Shown: piece by piece, positions 43,254 to 51,623 of the stretch
Layout of the letters: each line of letters opens with the position of its first letter
Numbering within the stretch: position 1 is the first letter of the stretch
Source: Peribacillus sp044761665
GTDB lineage: Bacteria > Bacillota > Bacilli > Bacillales > DSM-1321
DNA length: 64,000 nucleotides
Assembly (NCBI RefSeq): GCF_044761665.1
Contig: NZ_JBIWCW010000003.1
Location: 124,001-188,000 of the forward strand
Direction: 5' to 3'
Position numbers and translations under genes: made by a program
The notes under the pieces: generated by a model
What the model was told of the DNA's origin: nothing
Seen by the model: the letters and a program-made list of their open reading frames with translations, nothing else
The model's database searches: none

Positions 43254-43289
43254 TAAAAAAAAAACCAGCGACCTGCTGGTTTTTTTTAG
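43254..43289. terminator. Bidirectional terminator
   Basis: AAAAACCAGC-GACCT-GCTGGTTTTT with long flanking A and T runs; it ends the small gene at 43293 on the minus strand. Confidence 0.85.
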
Positions 43290-43292
43290 GGG

Positions 43293-43496
43293 TTAGATTC
43301 TTTCGCTTGAGGAACGATGCTTGGTTTCCTCTTTATTTCGTTCTTCTTCATGTTCGTATTTAATATCTTCCAGCGGCAAATCGTCAATGGGCATGACAAC
43401 TTGGTCACGTTCTAGCTGTTTTTCTTGGTTTTCTTTAAAGGCTTTGGATTTATCATTCCGTTCTTCCAAGATCTTATCTTTGTCTTTGTTGTCCAT
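43293..43496 (-). CDS. Small highly charged hypothetical protein
   Basis: A 67-residue, very hydrophilic protein (begins MDNKDKDKILEERNDKSKAF) rich in Lys, Glu and Asp, with a short hydrophobic patch (VVMPIDDLPLEDI). It is probably largely disordered or coiled-coil. GGAGGG lies seven bases before the ATG at 43496; an upstream in-frame ATG at 43511 lacks a site. No family recognised. It is divergent from ytvI. Confidence 0.65.
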   Translation of the reverse strand: MDNKDKDKILEERNDKSKAFKENQEKQLERDQVVMPIDDLPLEDIKYEHEEERNKEETKHRSSSERI

Positions 43497-43618
43497 TATC
43501 GATCCCTCCATCTCTTTGCTTGTCTTTTCCCTTTATTTGAGAAAATAAAACGTAGAAACGAAATATATGGGGAATTGCTTCATAAATATAGGAGAATAAG
43601 GCAAGGAGGGTGTGAGGA

Positions 43619-44665
43619 GTGAAGATAGCTATATTTTTTCGCTGGTTTTGGAGGCTGGCTATCCTTATCGGAATTATATTTTTAATTCCTTATTCGTGGG
43701 CGCTGATTTTCGCTTTATTGACCGCGATCATGTTAGATGGTTTAGTCAACTTTATTAGTAAAATGTTAAAGGTACCTCGCCTTTGGGGCGTAATGATAAC
43801 CTTCATTATTTATGTAGGTGGAGTAATCGGCTTGATTTATTTCTTGCTTTCCGTTTTAATTAAACGAATCATTATCCATTCAGAAATACTACCTAGTTTA
43901 GTCAGGGAATTATACCTGACGGCCATTTTACCTGTCATTAGGCAATGGGAGCAGTACTCCCAAACATTGCCAGCCAATCTTATTCAGTCAATTGAACTTA
44001 CGATGGAAAAAGGAGTCATGGCTCTTGAAGGGTTTACGAAGGATTTTGTCCAAGATATGGTTCAGTTCGTTACGCTCGTTCCCGCTTTTTTCATTGATTT
44101 CTTAATCTATTTAATTGCTTTGTTCTTAATCAGCTTAGAGCTTCCCATATTGAAGAAAAAGTTAATCTCTTTTCTAAAGGAATCAACATATCAGAAGATC
44201 ACCATGGTTTATCAAGACTTGAGTATGGCAGCGGTCGGATTCATTAGGGCCCAAATAATATTGAGTCTATTCACGTTCTTGATGGCCTATTCGGGACTAT
44301 GGATATTACATGTGAAATACACCTTTATTTTGGCCCTTTTAATTGTCATCGTAGATATTCTCCCGATATTGGGAACGGGGTCCGTTCTCGTGCCCTGGGC
44401 GATAATCGTTTGGACGCAAGGTAACCCCCACCTTGGCATTGGGTTAATTATCTTGTTCCTGGTCATTACGGTTGTCAGAAGGATCATCGAGCCCAAAATC
44501 TACTCAGCGAATATGGGGTTAACTCCATTAGCTTCCCTTGTCAGCCTTTACTTGGGATTTAAGGTACTCGGGGTAATCGGTCTTTTCCTCGGGCCTGCTT
44601 TGCTTATCGTTTATAATACCTTGAAAAAGGCGGGTGTAATCAAGCTTCATCATTTTAAAATATGA
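43619..44665 (+). CDS. ytvI: AI-2E family permease, YtvI-like sporulation membrane protein
   Basis: A 348-residue integral membrane protein with about eight helices. The family's C-terminal block is clear: IVIVDILPILGTGSVLVPW (the D-x-x-P-x-x-G-T motif) and TVVRRIIEPKIYSANMGL, followed by PLASLVSLYLGFKVLGVIGL. Length and pattern fit YtvI, a sporulation-associated member of the AI-2E/PerM superfamily whose transported substrate is not established. The start is GTG, nine bases after AGGAGG. Confidence 0.88.
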   Translation: MKIAIFFRWFWRLAILIGIIFLIPYSWALIFALLTAIMLDGLVNFISKMLKVPRLWGVMITFIIYVGGVIGLIYFLLSVLIKRIIIHSEILPSLVRELYLTAILPVIRQWEQYSQTLPANLIQSIELTMEKGVMALEGFTKDFVQDMVQFVTLVPAFFIDFLIYLIALFLISLELPILKKKLISFLKESTYQKITMVYQDLSMAAVGFIRAQIILSLFTFLMAYSGLWILHVKYTFILALLIVIVDILPILGTGSVLVPWAIIVWTQGNPHLGIGLIILFLVITVVRRIIEPKIYSANMGLTPLASLVSLYLGFKVLGVIGLFLGPALLIVYNTLKKAGVIKLHHFKI

Positions 44666-44672
44666 ACGGACT

Positions 44673-44822
44673 TTAGCAATTTTTAATGGAGTTTACAGAA
44701 TTGGACATATCTTTGACCGTTTTTCCTTGTCCTTTGCAGTGATTGCAGTTCCGTGAAAAAAACTGTAGATAGCGAGTTTTGCCTTTTCCCTTGCATTGCT
44801 GGCAAATGGTTATGACTTTCAT
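44673..44822 (-). CDS. DnaJ-type zinc-finger microprotein
   Basis: A 49-residue protein containing two CxxCxGxG-like knuckles, CQQCKGKGKT (residues 7-16) and CNHCKGQGKT (26-35), which together form one DnaJ-type zinc centre, and a short polar tail ending in Cys. AAGGAG lies nine bases before the ATG, supporting expression. There is no J-domain, so it is not a co-chaperone; free-standing modules of this type may act in zinc storage, thiol chemistry or RNA binding. The precise role is unknown. Confidence 0.78.
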   Translation of the reverse strand: MKVITICQQCKGKGKTRYLQFFSRNCNHCKGQGKTVKDMSNSVNSIKNC

Positions 44823-44994
44823 CAGTCTTCACTCCTTCTTAATATAGTTTCTTTAACAGTATGAAACAAGGAAGGTCGAACTATACCTCAACCCATATAA
44901 ATAGAGGGGGATTTCTTATATAATATGAAAGCTTTTTGATTCATGTACCAAAACGGAAGAGAAATCATGGGGACACCATGATGTATGGGTAGAA

Positions 44995-45030
44995 TAAAAC
45001 CCCGTCCTAATGAATAGGGCGGGGTCTTTA
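44995..45030. terminator. Terminator of the CNNM/CorC gene
   Basis: GACCCCGCCCTA and its partner AGGACGGGGTTTTA (minus strand) form a GC-rich stem followed by T; also usable on the plus strand. Confidence 0.88.
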
Positions 45031-46383
45031 TCAGGAAACGATTTCAGTCTGTGACATTAAGGGGAAATCTTTAACTTCGGTTACTGCTTTTATGGGTTTA
45101 TAGATTTCGATATAGCTGATATGGTGGTCTTCCATTTCCTTAATCTTGAAATGGTAAGGGCCATAAGTCAGGATATCCCCCTGTTTGGCTTCGTAGTTCT
45201 CGGTAAGAATCCAGCCGCCCATCGTATCGATGTCTTCATCATTGATATCGATTCCAAGTAAATCATTGATTTCACTGACCAATACCTTCGCATCGATAAT
45301 ATAATGGTTTTCTTTTACTTTACGAACATCAGGCACTTCATCTAAATCGAATTCATCCCGTATGTCCCCGACGATTTCCTCAAGGATATCTTCGACGGTC
45401 ACCAATCCTGATGTACCGCCATATTCGTCCATGAGGATGGCCATGTGAACACGTTCTTTTTGCATTTTTAAAAGTAAATCGTGAATGGGAATGCTATCGA
45501 TGACGCGAATGATCGGACGAACATAACGGTTGATCGTCGATGTTGCCTGATTTTTTTTATCTATCATTTCAGTGAAAAGTTCCTTGATATTGACCAGCCC
45601 GATGATATGGTCCTTATCACCATCGATAACTGGATAACGAGTGAAGTTCTCCTCAGACATGATGGAGAAAAATTGTTGTATGGTATCATCTTTAGAAATC
45701 GTAGCGATTTCAGTACGAGGGACCATGATCTCCTTCGCTATGCGATCATCAAACTCAAAAATTTTATTCACATATTTAAACTCAGATTGGTTAATTTCGC
45801 CGCTTTTATAGCTTTCTGTAACAATGATTCGAAGCTCTTCTTCCGTATGAGCCAAGTCATGTTCAGAAACCGCTTTTAAACCAAACATTCTTGTTAGCAC
45901 TCGTGCCGAGCCATTCAGTACCCAGATGAAAGGATACATGACTTTGTTAAAACCAATGAGCGGTTTGGCAATGAACAAGGTTACTTGCTCTGCTTTTTGA
46001 ATGGCCATTGTCTTTGGCGCCAGCTCTCCTACCACCACATGAATGAAGGTAATTAAAGAAAAGGCAATCGCAATTGAAAGGATATGTGAAGCGGATTCAG
46101 GGATATTCAATTGAATGAGAAGCGGGCCTAAAATACTTTCAACAGTCGGTTCTCCAAGCCACCCAAGTCCTAAGGCGGTAACTGTAATTCCAAGTTGACA
46201 CGTTGACAAGTATTCATCGAGATTGGATGTGACCATCTTTGCTGACAGGGCATTCGGCTTGCCTTCTTCAATTAATTGATCGATCCTCGTGCTTCTCACT
46301 TTAACAATCGCAAACTCCGAAGCTACAAAAAATGCTGTTAAAGCAATTAAAATGGCAATGAGTACCAAGTTTATTATGTCCAA
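45031..46383 (-). CDS. CNNM/CorC-type membrane protein with CBS domains (copy 1)
   Basis: A 450-residue protein: an N-terminal CNNM (DUF21) membrane domain of about four helices (residues 1-190, with GITVTALGLGWLGEPT), two CBS domains (about 205-335, KEIMVPRTEI and KMQKERVHMAILMDEYGGTS), and a C-terminal CorC/HlyC domain. The family is linked to magnesium/cobalt efflux and includes B. subtilis YhdP and YrkA. The start is TTG at 46383 after AAGGGAG. A close paralogue with the same architecture lies at 50051. Confidence 0.93.
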   Translation of the reverse strand: MDIINLVLIAILIALTAFFVASEFAIVKVRSTRIDQLIEEGKPNALSAKMVTSNLDEYLSTCQLGITVTALGLGWLGEPTVESILGPLLIQLNIPESASHILSIAIAFSLITFIHVVVGELAPKTMAIQKAEQVTLFIAKPLIGFNKVMYPFIWVLNGSARVLTRMFGLKAVSEHDLAHTEEELRIIVTESYKSGEINQSEFKYVNKIFEFDDRIAKEIMVPRTEIATISKDDTIQQFFSIMSEENFTRYPVIDGDKDHIIGLVNIKELFTEMIDKKNQATSTINRYVRPIIRVIDSIPIHDLLLKMQKERVHMAILMDEYGGTSGLVTVEDILEEIVGDIRDEFDLDEVPDVRKVKENHYIIDAKVLVSEINDLLGIDINDEDIDTMGGWILTENYEAKQGDILTYGPYHFKIKEMEDHHISYIEIYKPIKAVTEVKDFPLMSQTEIVS

Positions 46384-46975
46384 AAAGTCTCCCTTACATC
46401 GCCTGTGAGACGAATAAGGAGTCCACCTCCTACATTTTTAAAATATACAAGTATATTTTTTTTGTCGTGCTGAAAAGTTAAATACGGGCTGGAGTTCCCT
46501 TGCCTAACTCCGGTTTTTAAATGAATAGAGTACTAGTATATGTGTTATAGCGATGGATAGACGGGAAAAAGAAGAATTTTGCAAGGAAAATACAAGCAAG
46601 ATTATTTAGTACCGTACACTTTTTCGCCAGGCAAAGCCACGTCCGTCCGTCAAAACGAACATTCTTTAATGTCCCATCCCAATCACCTCAGTTTAATTGA
46701 TTTAAATACTTTCATTATAGAAAGAGTTAGCCATACAGTCAAATTGCTTAAAAGACGTAAAATGGTGGATATAGCTTGTAAAAGGTTCTTTTGTTTCACT
46801 ATTTGACGATTTTTGACCATTTCCTTTTCTATAACCATTATATAATGGAATATTCAGAAAATTAAAGGGCTATTCATATAAAAAAATAAAAAGCTAAGTT
46901 TCATTAATTTTTAGCATCTCCATACATAGGATATATGAATTGGACAAGATTATCCATTATAAAGGATGTGGGCTC
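46384..46975. other. Long intergenic region between the CNNM gene and YitT
   Basis: About 590 bp. On the minus strand, next to the CNNM start, lies a structured leader (GGAGGTGGACTCC hairpin near 46415-46440). A hairpin with T-run on the plus strand is at 46489-46520 (CTGGAGTT/AACTCCGG). Around 46600-46700 a minus-strand frame reads MFVLTDGRGFAWRKSVRY then stops; it looks like a relic or repeat rather than a gene. No other gene was found. Confidence 0.4.
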
Positions 46976-47551
46976 ATGATGATAATGGAAAAGATGGCCG
47001 CCATTATAGCTGGAAGTTTGCTTGTAGGCGTTGGCATCAACTTTTTTCTCATACCATACCACTTGTTGGATGGCGGCATGATCGGAATCGGCTTAATCAT
47101 TCATTATTTCTTAGGGCTTCCCACTGGGTTAGGAGTGATTCTAAGTAGTATTCCCCTATATATATATGCATGGTACTACGAAAAAAAACTATTTCTCAAC
47201 AGTTTACATGGCCTGCTTTTTTCTTCGTTATGCATCGATATCTTTTCCGAAGCCGTCATTGACTGGAATCTTCCCATCTATATTAGTGCCATAATCGGAG
47301 GGGGATTGATCGGGCTTGGAGTTGGGCTCATGCTTCGATATGGAACCTCGACAGGTGGGACGGATATGCTAGCGCAGATCATTTCGAGGAAAAGCGGGCT
47401 TAATGCCGGTGTGTTAATTTTCTTTATCGATGGATGTGTCCTCTTGTTTGGGTTAAGCGTAGTGGATTGGGCGGTATTTTTTTATTCCTTCTTGACCATC
47501 ATTGCGGTGGCCATGCTGACTTCAGTGACCGTAATGCGGACCGCCTCTTAA
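46976..47551 (+). CDS. YitT family membrane protein lacking the DUF2179 tail
   Basis: A 191-residue protein of five or six membrane helices: GSLLVGVGINFFLIPYHLLD, GGMIGIGLIIHYFLGLPTG and RYGTSTGGTDMLAQIISRKSG mark the YitT (DUF161) domain. Full YitT proteins are about 280 residues and end in a cytoplasmic DUF2179 domain; this one stops after the last helix (VMRTAS). The start at 46976 follows AAGGATG; an upstream TTG at 46940 is less likely. Short YitT members exist, so truncation is not proven. Function unknown. Confidence 0.85.
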   Translation: MMIMEKMAAIIAGSLLVGVGINFFLIPYHLLDGGMIGIGLIIHYFLGLPTGLGVILSSIPLYIYAWYYEKKLFLNSLHGLLFSSLCIDIFSEAVIDWNLPIYISAIIGGGLIGLGVGLMLRYGTSTGGTDMLAQIISRKSGLNAGVLIFFIDGCVLLFGLSVVDWAVFFYSFLTIIAVAMLTSVTVMRTAS

Positions 47552-47639
47552 AAAAATGTATATAAACCGGTTAGTTGGGAAAGATGGGGAATAAAACGGC
47601 CGAATAATCGGTTTAATAGGAAGAAGAGGGAAGTTTTCG

Positions 47640-48353
47640 ATGAAGAAATTTTATCTATGTGCCGTATTAATGTTAGCGTTAGTTGGATGTCGGGAAACCG
47701 AAAAACCTGAAGATAAAGAAGTGAGCAATATCATTCCGGAAACGATGGAAGCTACCATAGCCGTCAAAGGAACACGGGCTCCCGGAAAAGAGGTCATTCT
47801 TGAAACGACAGTAAAAGAAGGAAGTCATCTTGTAAACGAAGCTGGCGAGGTCCTTTTTGAAGTGAGAAAATCGGGACAGGATAAGCGTGAAATGTTAGCG
47901 GCGAAGAATACGGGAAGCGGGACCTATCAGGTGATGCACACCTTTGGGAAAGAAGGGAGGTATCATGTCATTGCCCATGTAACCGCCAAAGGCCAGCATG
48001 TGATGCCGGAAAAGGAAGTTATCATTACGGACAATGAGAGTGAAGGCACAGCGGTACATCCAAGGTCGGATGTATTGATCGAGTTTCATAGCAACCCGGT
48101 GAAGGCTGGAAACAGTTCCACTTTTGAAGCTAATGTACATATGGATGGAAAGCCTTTGACTGATGCAGATGTTCATTTCGAGGTGTGGAAAGAAGGCAGT
48201 GACGAAAGTCATTTCACGAACGCAAAAGAAGAAGAAAAAGGGATATATCTAAATAACGTTTCATTTGACGAAGCAGGAACCTATAGGGTCCAAGTGCATG
48301 TGGAAAAAGAAGAAGTCCATGAACATCAGCTGCAGACATTACAGGTCAAATAA
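47640..48353 (+). CDS. Lipoprotein with two YtkA/FixH-like domains
   Basis: A 237-residue secreted lipoprotein. The signal ends in the lipobox LALVGC. Two beta-sandwich repeats of the YtkA-like type follow: the first with VLFEVRKSGQDKREML and GTYQVMHTFGKEGRYHVIAHV, the second with VHFEVWKEGSDESHF and GIYLNNVSFDEAGTYRVQVHV. The internal repeat is visible by eye. Several His near the ends of the strands could bind copper, as proposed for relatives, which is inference. Tail-to-head with the small gene at 48460. Confidence 0.88.
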   Translation: MKKFYLCAVLMLALVGCRETEKPEDKEVSNIIPETMEATIAVKGTRAPGKEVILETTVKEGSHLVNEAGEVLFEVRKSGQDKREMLAAKNTGSGTYQVMHTFGKEGRYHVIAHVTAKGQHVMPEKEVIITDNESEGTAVHPRSDVLIEFHSNPVKAGNSSTFEANVHMDGKPLTDADVHFEVWKEGSDESHFTNAKEEEKGIYLNNVSFDEAGTYRVQVHVEKEEVHEHQLQTLQVK

Positions 48354-48459
48354 TATTGGTAATATATTACTTTTGTTAAGGATTTCTCCAGAGAGGTTTT
48401 AGCCCAACCTTTAATGGGAACGTAAAGGATAAAGAATACAGCAGGAAGGGAGAGTAAGC

Positions 48460-48633
48460 ATGAAGAATGAAATAATGAACAAGTACAAAAATCTCGGAAT
48501 CCGCATTAAAAAAACGAAATCACGTCAGGAGATTTTCACGAATATTTCTCAAACTGATTCATCCTTACTCGCCTTACAGTCAACAGCGGTTTTTTCTCGA
48601 TATGTTCAAAAAATGGAAATGAAAGAATGTTAA
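48460..48633 (+). CDS. Small hypothetical protein
   Basis: A 57-residue basic protein (begins MKNEIMNKYKNLGIRIKKTK; ends MKEC) with an amphipathic middle segment. A strong site (AGGAAGGGAG) precedes the ATG, and a hairpin with eight T lies at 48640-48673. No known family recognised. Confidence 0.6.
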   Translation: MKNEIMNKYKNLGIRIKKTKSRQEIFTNISQTDSSLLALQSTAVFSRYVQKMEMKEC

Positions 48634-48638
48634 TAAGA

Positions 48639-48674
48639 AGGAGACCGGGGAATTGCGAGCTGGTCTTTTTTTTG
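48639..48674 (+). terminator. Terminator after the 57-residue gene
   Basis: AGACC and GGTCT arms close a G-rich loop and are followed by a run of eight T. Confidence 0.65.
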
Positions 48675-48811
48675 TGGAAAAAAGATTGAAGTATTGAAAA
48701 AGTAAGCAAGAAAGGTAGAGCTTCTTCTGAAAAATTGAATAGAAGGGATACTCCCGCAATAGGATAGAAGGACAACCGTGTCAAATTAGCCGGTAAAGGG
48801 AGTATAAAAAC

Positions 48812-49450
48812 ATGATGTCAGAGCTTATCATGAGAATACTGAATTGGTTTGCGGATATGGGGTATATAGGGATTTTATTGGGGCTGATGGTGGAAGTCAT
48901 CCCTAGTGAACTTGTGCTTGGATATGGTGGCTATTTAGTCGGGTTGGGCAGAATGAATTTTCTTTTGGCAGTTATTGCAGGTGTGGTTGGAGGGACGATC
49001 GCCCAGTTATTTCTCTATTGGGCCGGTTATTATGGAGGTCGGACATTCCTTTCAAAGTATGGAAAATATATATTCATCAAAGAAAAGCATATCGCAATGG
49101 CCGAAGAATGGTTCGAGCGATATGGGGTGGGGGTGGTTTTCACGGCCCGCTTCATTCCGGTCGTCCGCCATGCCATTTCGATACCGGCTGGAATCGCTCG
49201 GATGTCCGTATGGAAATTCACTTTTTATACGGTTGCCGCGGTCATCCCTTGGACCATTGTATTCCTCTCGCTAGGACGGCTTCTAGGGGAGAATTGGCAA
49301 CAGATTAGAGAACTCACTACTCCTTATTTAATTCCCGTGGCAGGTTTTTCATTTGTTTTAATCATGTTGTATATCATTTGGAAGAAAAAAAGCCCACCAC
49401 CAATCGTCACAGTCAAAAAAGTGGGGCATTTCCCTAATAAGAGAACGTAA
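48812..49450 (+). CDS. DedA/SNARE-associated family membrane protein (second copy)
   Basis: A 212-residue paralogue of the protein at 16716, with the acidic entry motif MVEVIPSELVLGYGGYLV, the linker SKYGKYIFIKEKHIAMAEEW and the arginine motif FTARFIPVVRHAISIPAG. Compared with the first copy, Cys is absent from the last motif and the basic tail is longer. AAAGGGAG precedes the start. DedA proteins act in lipid-carrier flipping; having several copies is usual in Bacillaceae. Confidence 0.92.
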   Translation: MMSELIMRILNWFADMGYIGILLGLMVEVIPSELVLGYGGYLVGLGRMNFLLAVIAGVVGGTIAQLFLYWAGYYGGRTFLSKYGKYIFIKEKHIAMAEEWFERYGVGVVFTARFIPVVRHAISIPAGIARMSVWKFTFYTVAAVIPWTIVFLSLGRLLGENWQQIRELTTPYLIPVAGFSFVLIMLYIIWKKKSPPPIVTVKKVGHFPNKRT

Positions 49451-49503
49451 AAAAGGGGCTGTCACCAAAAGGGTAGGTAAGCCTAAAGTGAATAAATAAA
49501 GAC

Positions 49504-49540
49504 AGGCAGAAATGTTGATTTAACAACATTTCTGCCTCTT
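49504..49540. terminator. Hairpin after dedA
   Basis: AGGCAGAAATGTTG and CAACATTTCTGCCT form a perfect 14-bp stem with a six-base loop, followed by CTTCAATTTTG. It may be a terminator or a mobile-element end, given the transposase stub nearby. Confidence 0.6.
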
Positions 49541-49586
49541 CAATTTTGCGTTATTTTACTCGGAAAAGGACTTATGAGACATCCCC

Positions 49587-49748
49587 TCAGACTGTAGACA
49601 AAAGGGGGCGAATTGAAAAATTCAGAGCCCCTTTTGAAATGGTGTCTACCTCATATATATCTTTCAACAAGTCATAAATGAAAGTGAAGTCAATGGGAGC
49701 ATCCATTTTACGATGGTTCGGTTTGATTTTGCTGAAAGAATCAATCAT
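49587..49748 (-). pseudogene. IS1182-type transposase, N-terminal stub
   Basis: A 53-codon frame starting MIDSFSKIKPNHRKMDAPID and continuing FTFIYDLLKDIYEVDT resembles the conserved start of IS1182-family transposases (the DFTFIYDLVKDMY block). Homology stops after EVDT (about 49641) and the remaining codons are unrelated. Full transposases are above 450 residues, so almost the whole gene is lost. It marks a former insertion in the 49.45-49.8 kb interval. Confidence 0.7.
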
Positions 49749-49836
49749 GTTTAGCCTCATCGCCTCAGGTTTTCATACTTCTATTTTAAAACAAAATACT
49801 CTAGGCAAAAGTTACAATTTTAGAGGTGAAACAAGT

Positions 49837-49957
49837 TGATTGGAACGGAAGGTACGAGACTCCTGCGGGAAAAGAGGTCTAGGGGAGACCCCGAAGGCGA
49901 AGCCGAGGAGGCTCCCCGACCGCCCGCGGAAAGCGAGTGCATGAAGTGGAAATCAAC
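49837..49957. repeat. Bacillaceae GC-rich intergenic repeat element
   Basis: A 121-bp block bounded by GTTGATT and AATCAAC (inverted termini), with internal segments GACTCCTGCGGGAAAAGAGG, GAGGAGGCTCCCCGACCGCC and CGGAAAGCGAGTGCATG. This layout recalls the dispersed intergenic repeats of many Bacillaceae genomes. It is much richer in G+C than its surroundings and highly self-complementary, and contains no coding frame. Only one copy lies in this window. Confidence 0.7.
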
Positions 49958-49976
49958 GTTCTAATTGTACAAAGCC

Positions 49977-50014
49977 ATAAAAAAGACAAACTCGATTTTC
50001 CTCGAGTTTGTCTA
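49977..50014 (-). terminator. Terminator of the second CNNM/CorC gene
   Basis: Minus strand: AGACAAACTCGAGG then CGAGTTTGTCTTTTTT. A second hairpin (GATGGCCCT/AGGGCCATC with TTTTTT on the plus strand) at 50020-50052 lies immediately beside it. Confidence 0.9.
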
Positions 50015-50050
50015 GAGTGAGATGGCCCTGATATGAAAGGGCCATCTTTT

Positions 50051-51388
50051 TTAGTCTTGATCCTGTGGAAGGTTTTCCTCAAGCGTTAGTTGCTCCACCT
50101 TTTTTGTCACTTCTATAAAACGGATGGCATGTTCATCCATCTCAATTACTTTAAAGCAGAAACCGTCTTTTTCCATGACATCACCGACGACTACATCATA
50201 ATTCTCGGTTAAGATCCAACCACCGATTGTATCGACATCTTCTTCATCCAGGTGAATCCCCAGTAAATCATTTACTTCCTTTACTAGAAGCTTGGAGTCC
50301 AAGATATAGTGCCCATCCTTGATTTTACGAATGGAAGGCACTTCATCGATATCGAACTCATCACGGATTTCCCCGACAATTTCCTCCAGGATATCTTCAA
50401 CGGTAACGAGTCCGGATGTGCCACCATATTCATCCATCAAGATGGCCATATGAATCCGTTCTTTTTGCATTCTTAGCAATAAAGTATGAATCGGAATGTT
50501 TTCCATGACCCGAATGATCGGACGAGTATAATCTTCAATCGTTTTGGATTGGATATCACGGTTTTTGATAAGATCGGAAAAAACTTCTTTCAAATTGACC
50601 AAGCCAGTGACATGGTCTTTGTCACCTTCGACTACGGGGTAGCGTGTGTATTTTTCCATTTTGGCAACATCAACGAATCCCTGAACCGTCTCATCTTTAG
50701 AGATGGTCAGGATTTCCGTTCTTGGAACCATGATTTCTTTGGCTACACGATCATCGAAATCAAATATATTGCTTACATATTTGAATTCGGATTGATTGAT
50801 TTCCCCGCTTTTATAACTATCTGACAAAATGAAACGCAATTCTTCCTCCGTATGAGCCAGTTCACTTTCAGAAGCAGCTTTGAAACCAAATAATCCAACA
50901 ACAAAGCGAGACGAATGGTTCAATATCCAGATGAACGGAAAGGCAATTTTATGGAAGAAAATCAAAGGGCTGGCGATGGCCAATGCAACCTCTTCCGCCT
51001 TTTGAATGGCAACAGTTTTAGGAGCCAGTTCACCTACAACGACATTCAAGAAGGTCATCAGGGAAAATGCGATAAGAAATGACAATACACCTGTTACATT
51101 TTCTGGGATATGTAGCAATTCGAATAAAGGTTCTATCAATTTAAAGATTGTTGGTTGTCCAAGCCACCCAAGTCCTAGGGCAGTCACGGTAATGCCGAGC
51201 TGTGTTGCTGATAGGTATTCATCGAGATCCGATGTCACTTTTTTAGCTGCTAAAGCTTTTTTATTACCTTCTTCAATTAACTGATCGATTCTCGAACTTC
51301 GCACCCGAATGATGGAAAATTCGGAAGCGACGAAAAAAGCGGTTAAAGCGATTAAGATTATGACTAAGGCTAAACTAAATATGTCCAA
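50051..51388 (-). CDS. CNNM/CorC-type membrane protein with CBS domains (copy 2)
   Basis: A 445-residue paralogue of the protein at 45031, with the same order of domains: CNNM membrane domain (GITVTALGLGWLGQPT), two CBS domains (KEIMVPRTEI; RMQKERIHMAILMDEYGGTS) and CorC/HlyC domain. The two proteins are similar throughout. The start is TTG at 51388, yet no Shine-Dalgarno sequence stands before it; a GGGAGGTGA lies some 55 bases upstream in a foldable leader. This suggests control at translation, or a different real start. Confidence 0.92.
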   Translation of the reverse strand: MDIFSLALVIILIALTAFFVASEFSIIRVRSSRIDQLIEEGNKKALAAKKVTSDLDEYLSATQLGITVTALGLGWLGQPTIFKLIEPLFELLHIPENVTGVLSFLIAFSLMTFLNVVVGELAPKTVAIQKAEEVALAIASPLIFFHKIAFPFIWILNHSSRFVVGLFGFKAASESELAHTEEELRFILSDSYKSGEINQSEFKYVSNIFDFDDRVAKEIMVPRTEILTISKDETVQGFVDVAKMEKYTRYPVVEGDKDHVTGLVNLKEVFSDLIKNRDIQSKTIEDYTRPIIRVMENIPIHTLLLRMQKERIHMAILMDEYGGTSGLVTVEDILEEIVGEIRDEFDIDEVPSIRKIKDGHYILDSKLLVKEVNDLLGIHLDEEDVDTIGGWILTENYDVVVGDVMEKDGFCFKVIEMDEHAIRFIEVTKKVEQLTLEENLPQDQD

Positions 51389-51623
51389 TTAGTGAGGGAT
51401 TAAATCGAACCGTTCATTTTGCTAAACGGATAAATTATCCCAGTCACCTCCCAAAAACAAATATGAATGAATTGTATAATTGTTTATAAAAAAGTAAGAT
51501 ACAATTATTTTGCTAAAATGATTTTTCCGTACAATTATACATATCACCTCATTATAGTATAAGGAACTATAAGGGAATCAGTCAAAAATTACACACTACT
51601 TGCCTTGATATGGTGATTTTTAC

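Noticed and set aside
46384..46560. M-box or yybP-ykoY riboswitch upstream of the CNNM gene
   Set aside because: The leader is structured but I could not find the conserved blocks of either class, so no riboswitch is called.
49018..49308. Alternative plus-strand frames inside dedA
   Set aside because: They overlap a conserved DedA coding region and have atypical composition.
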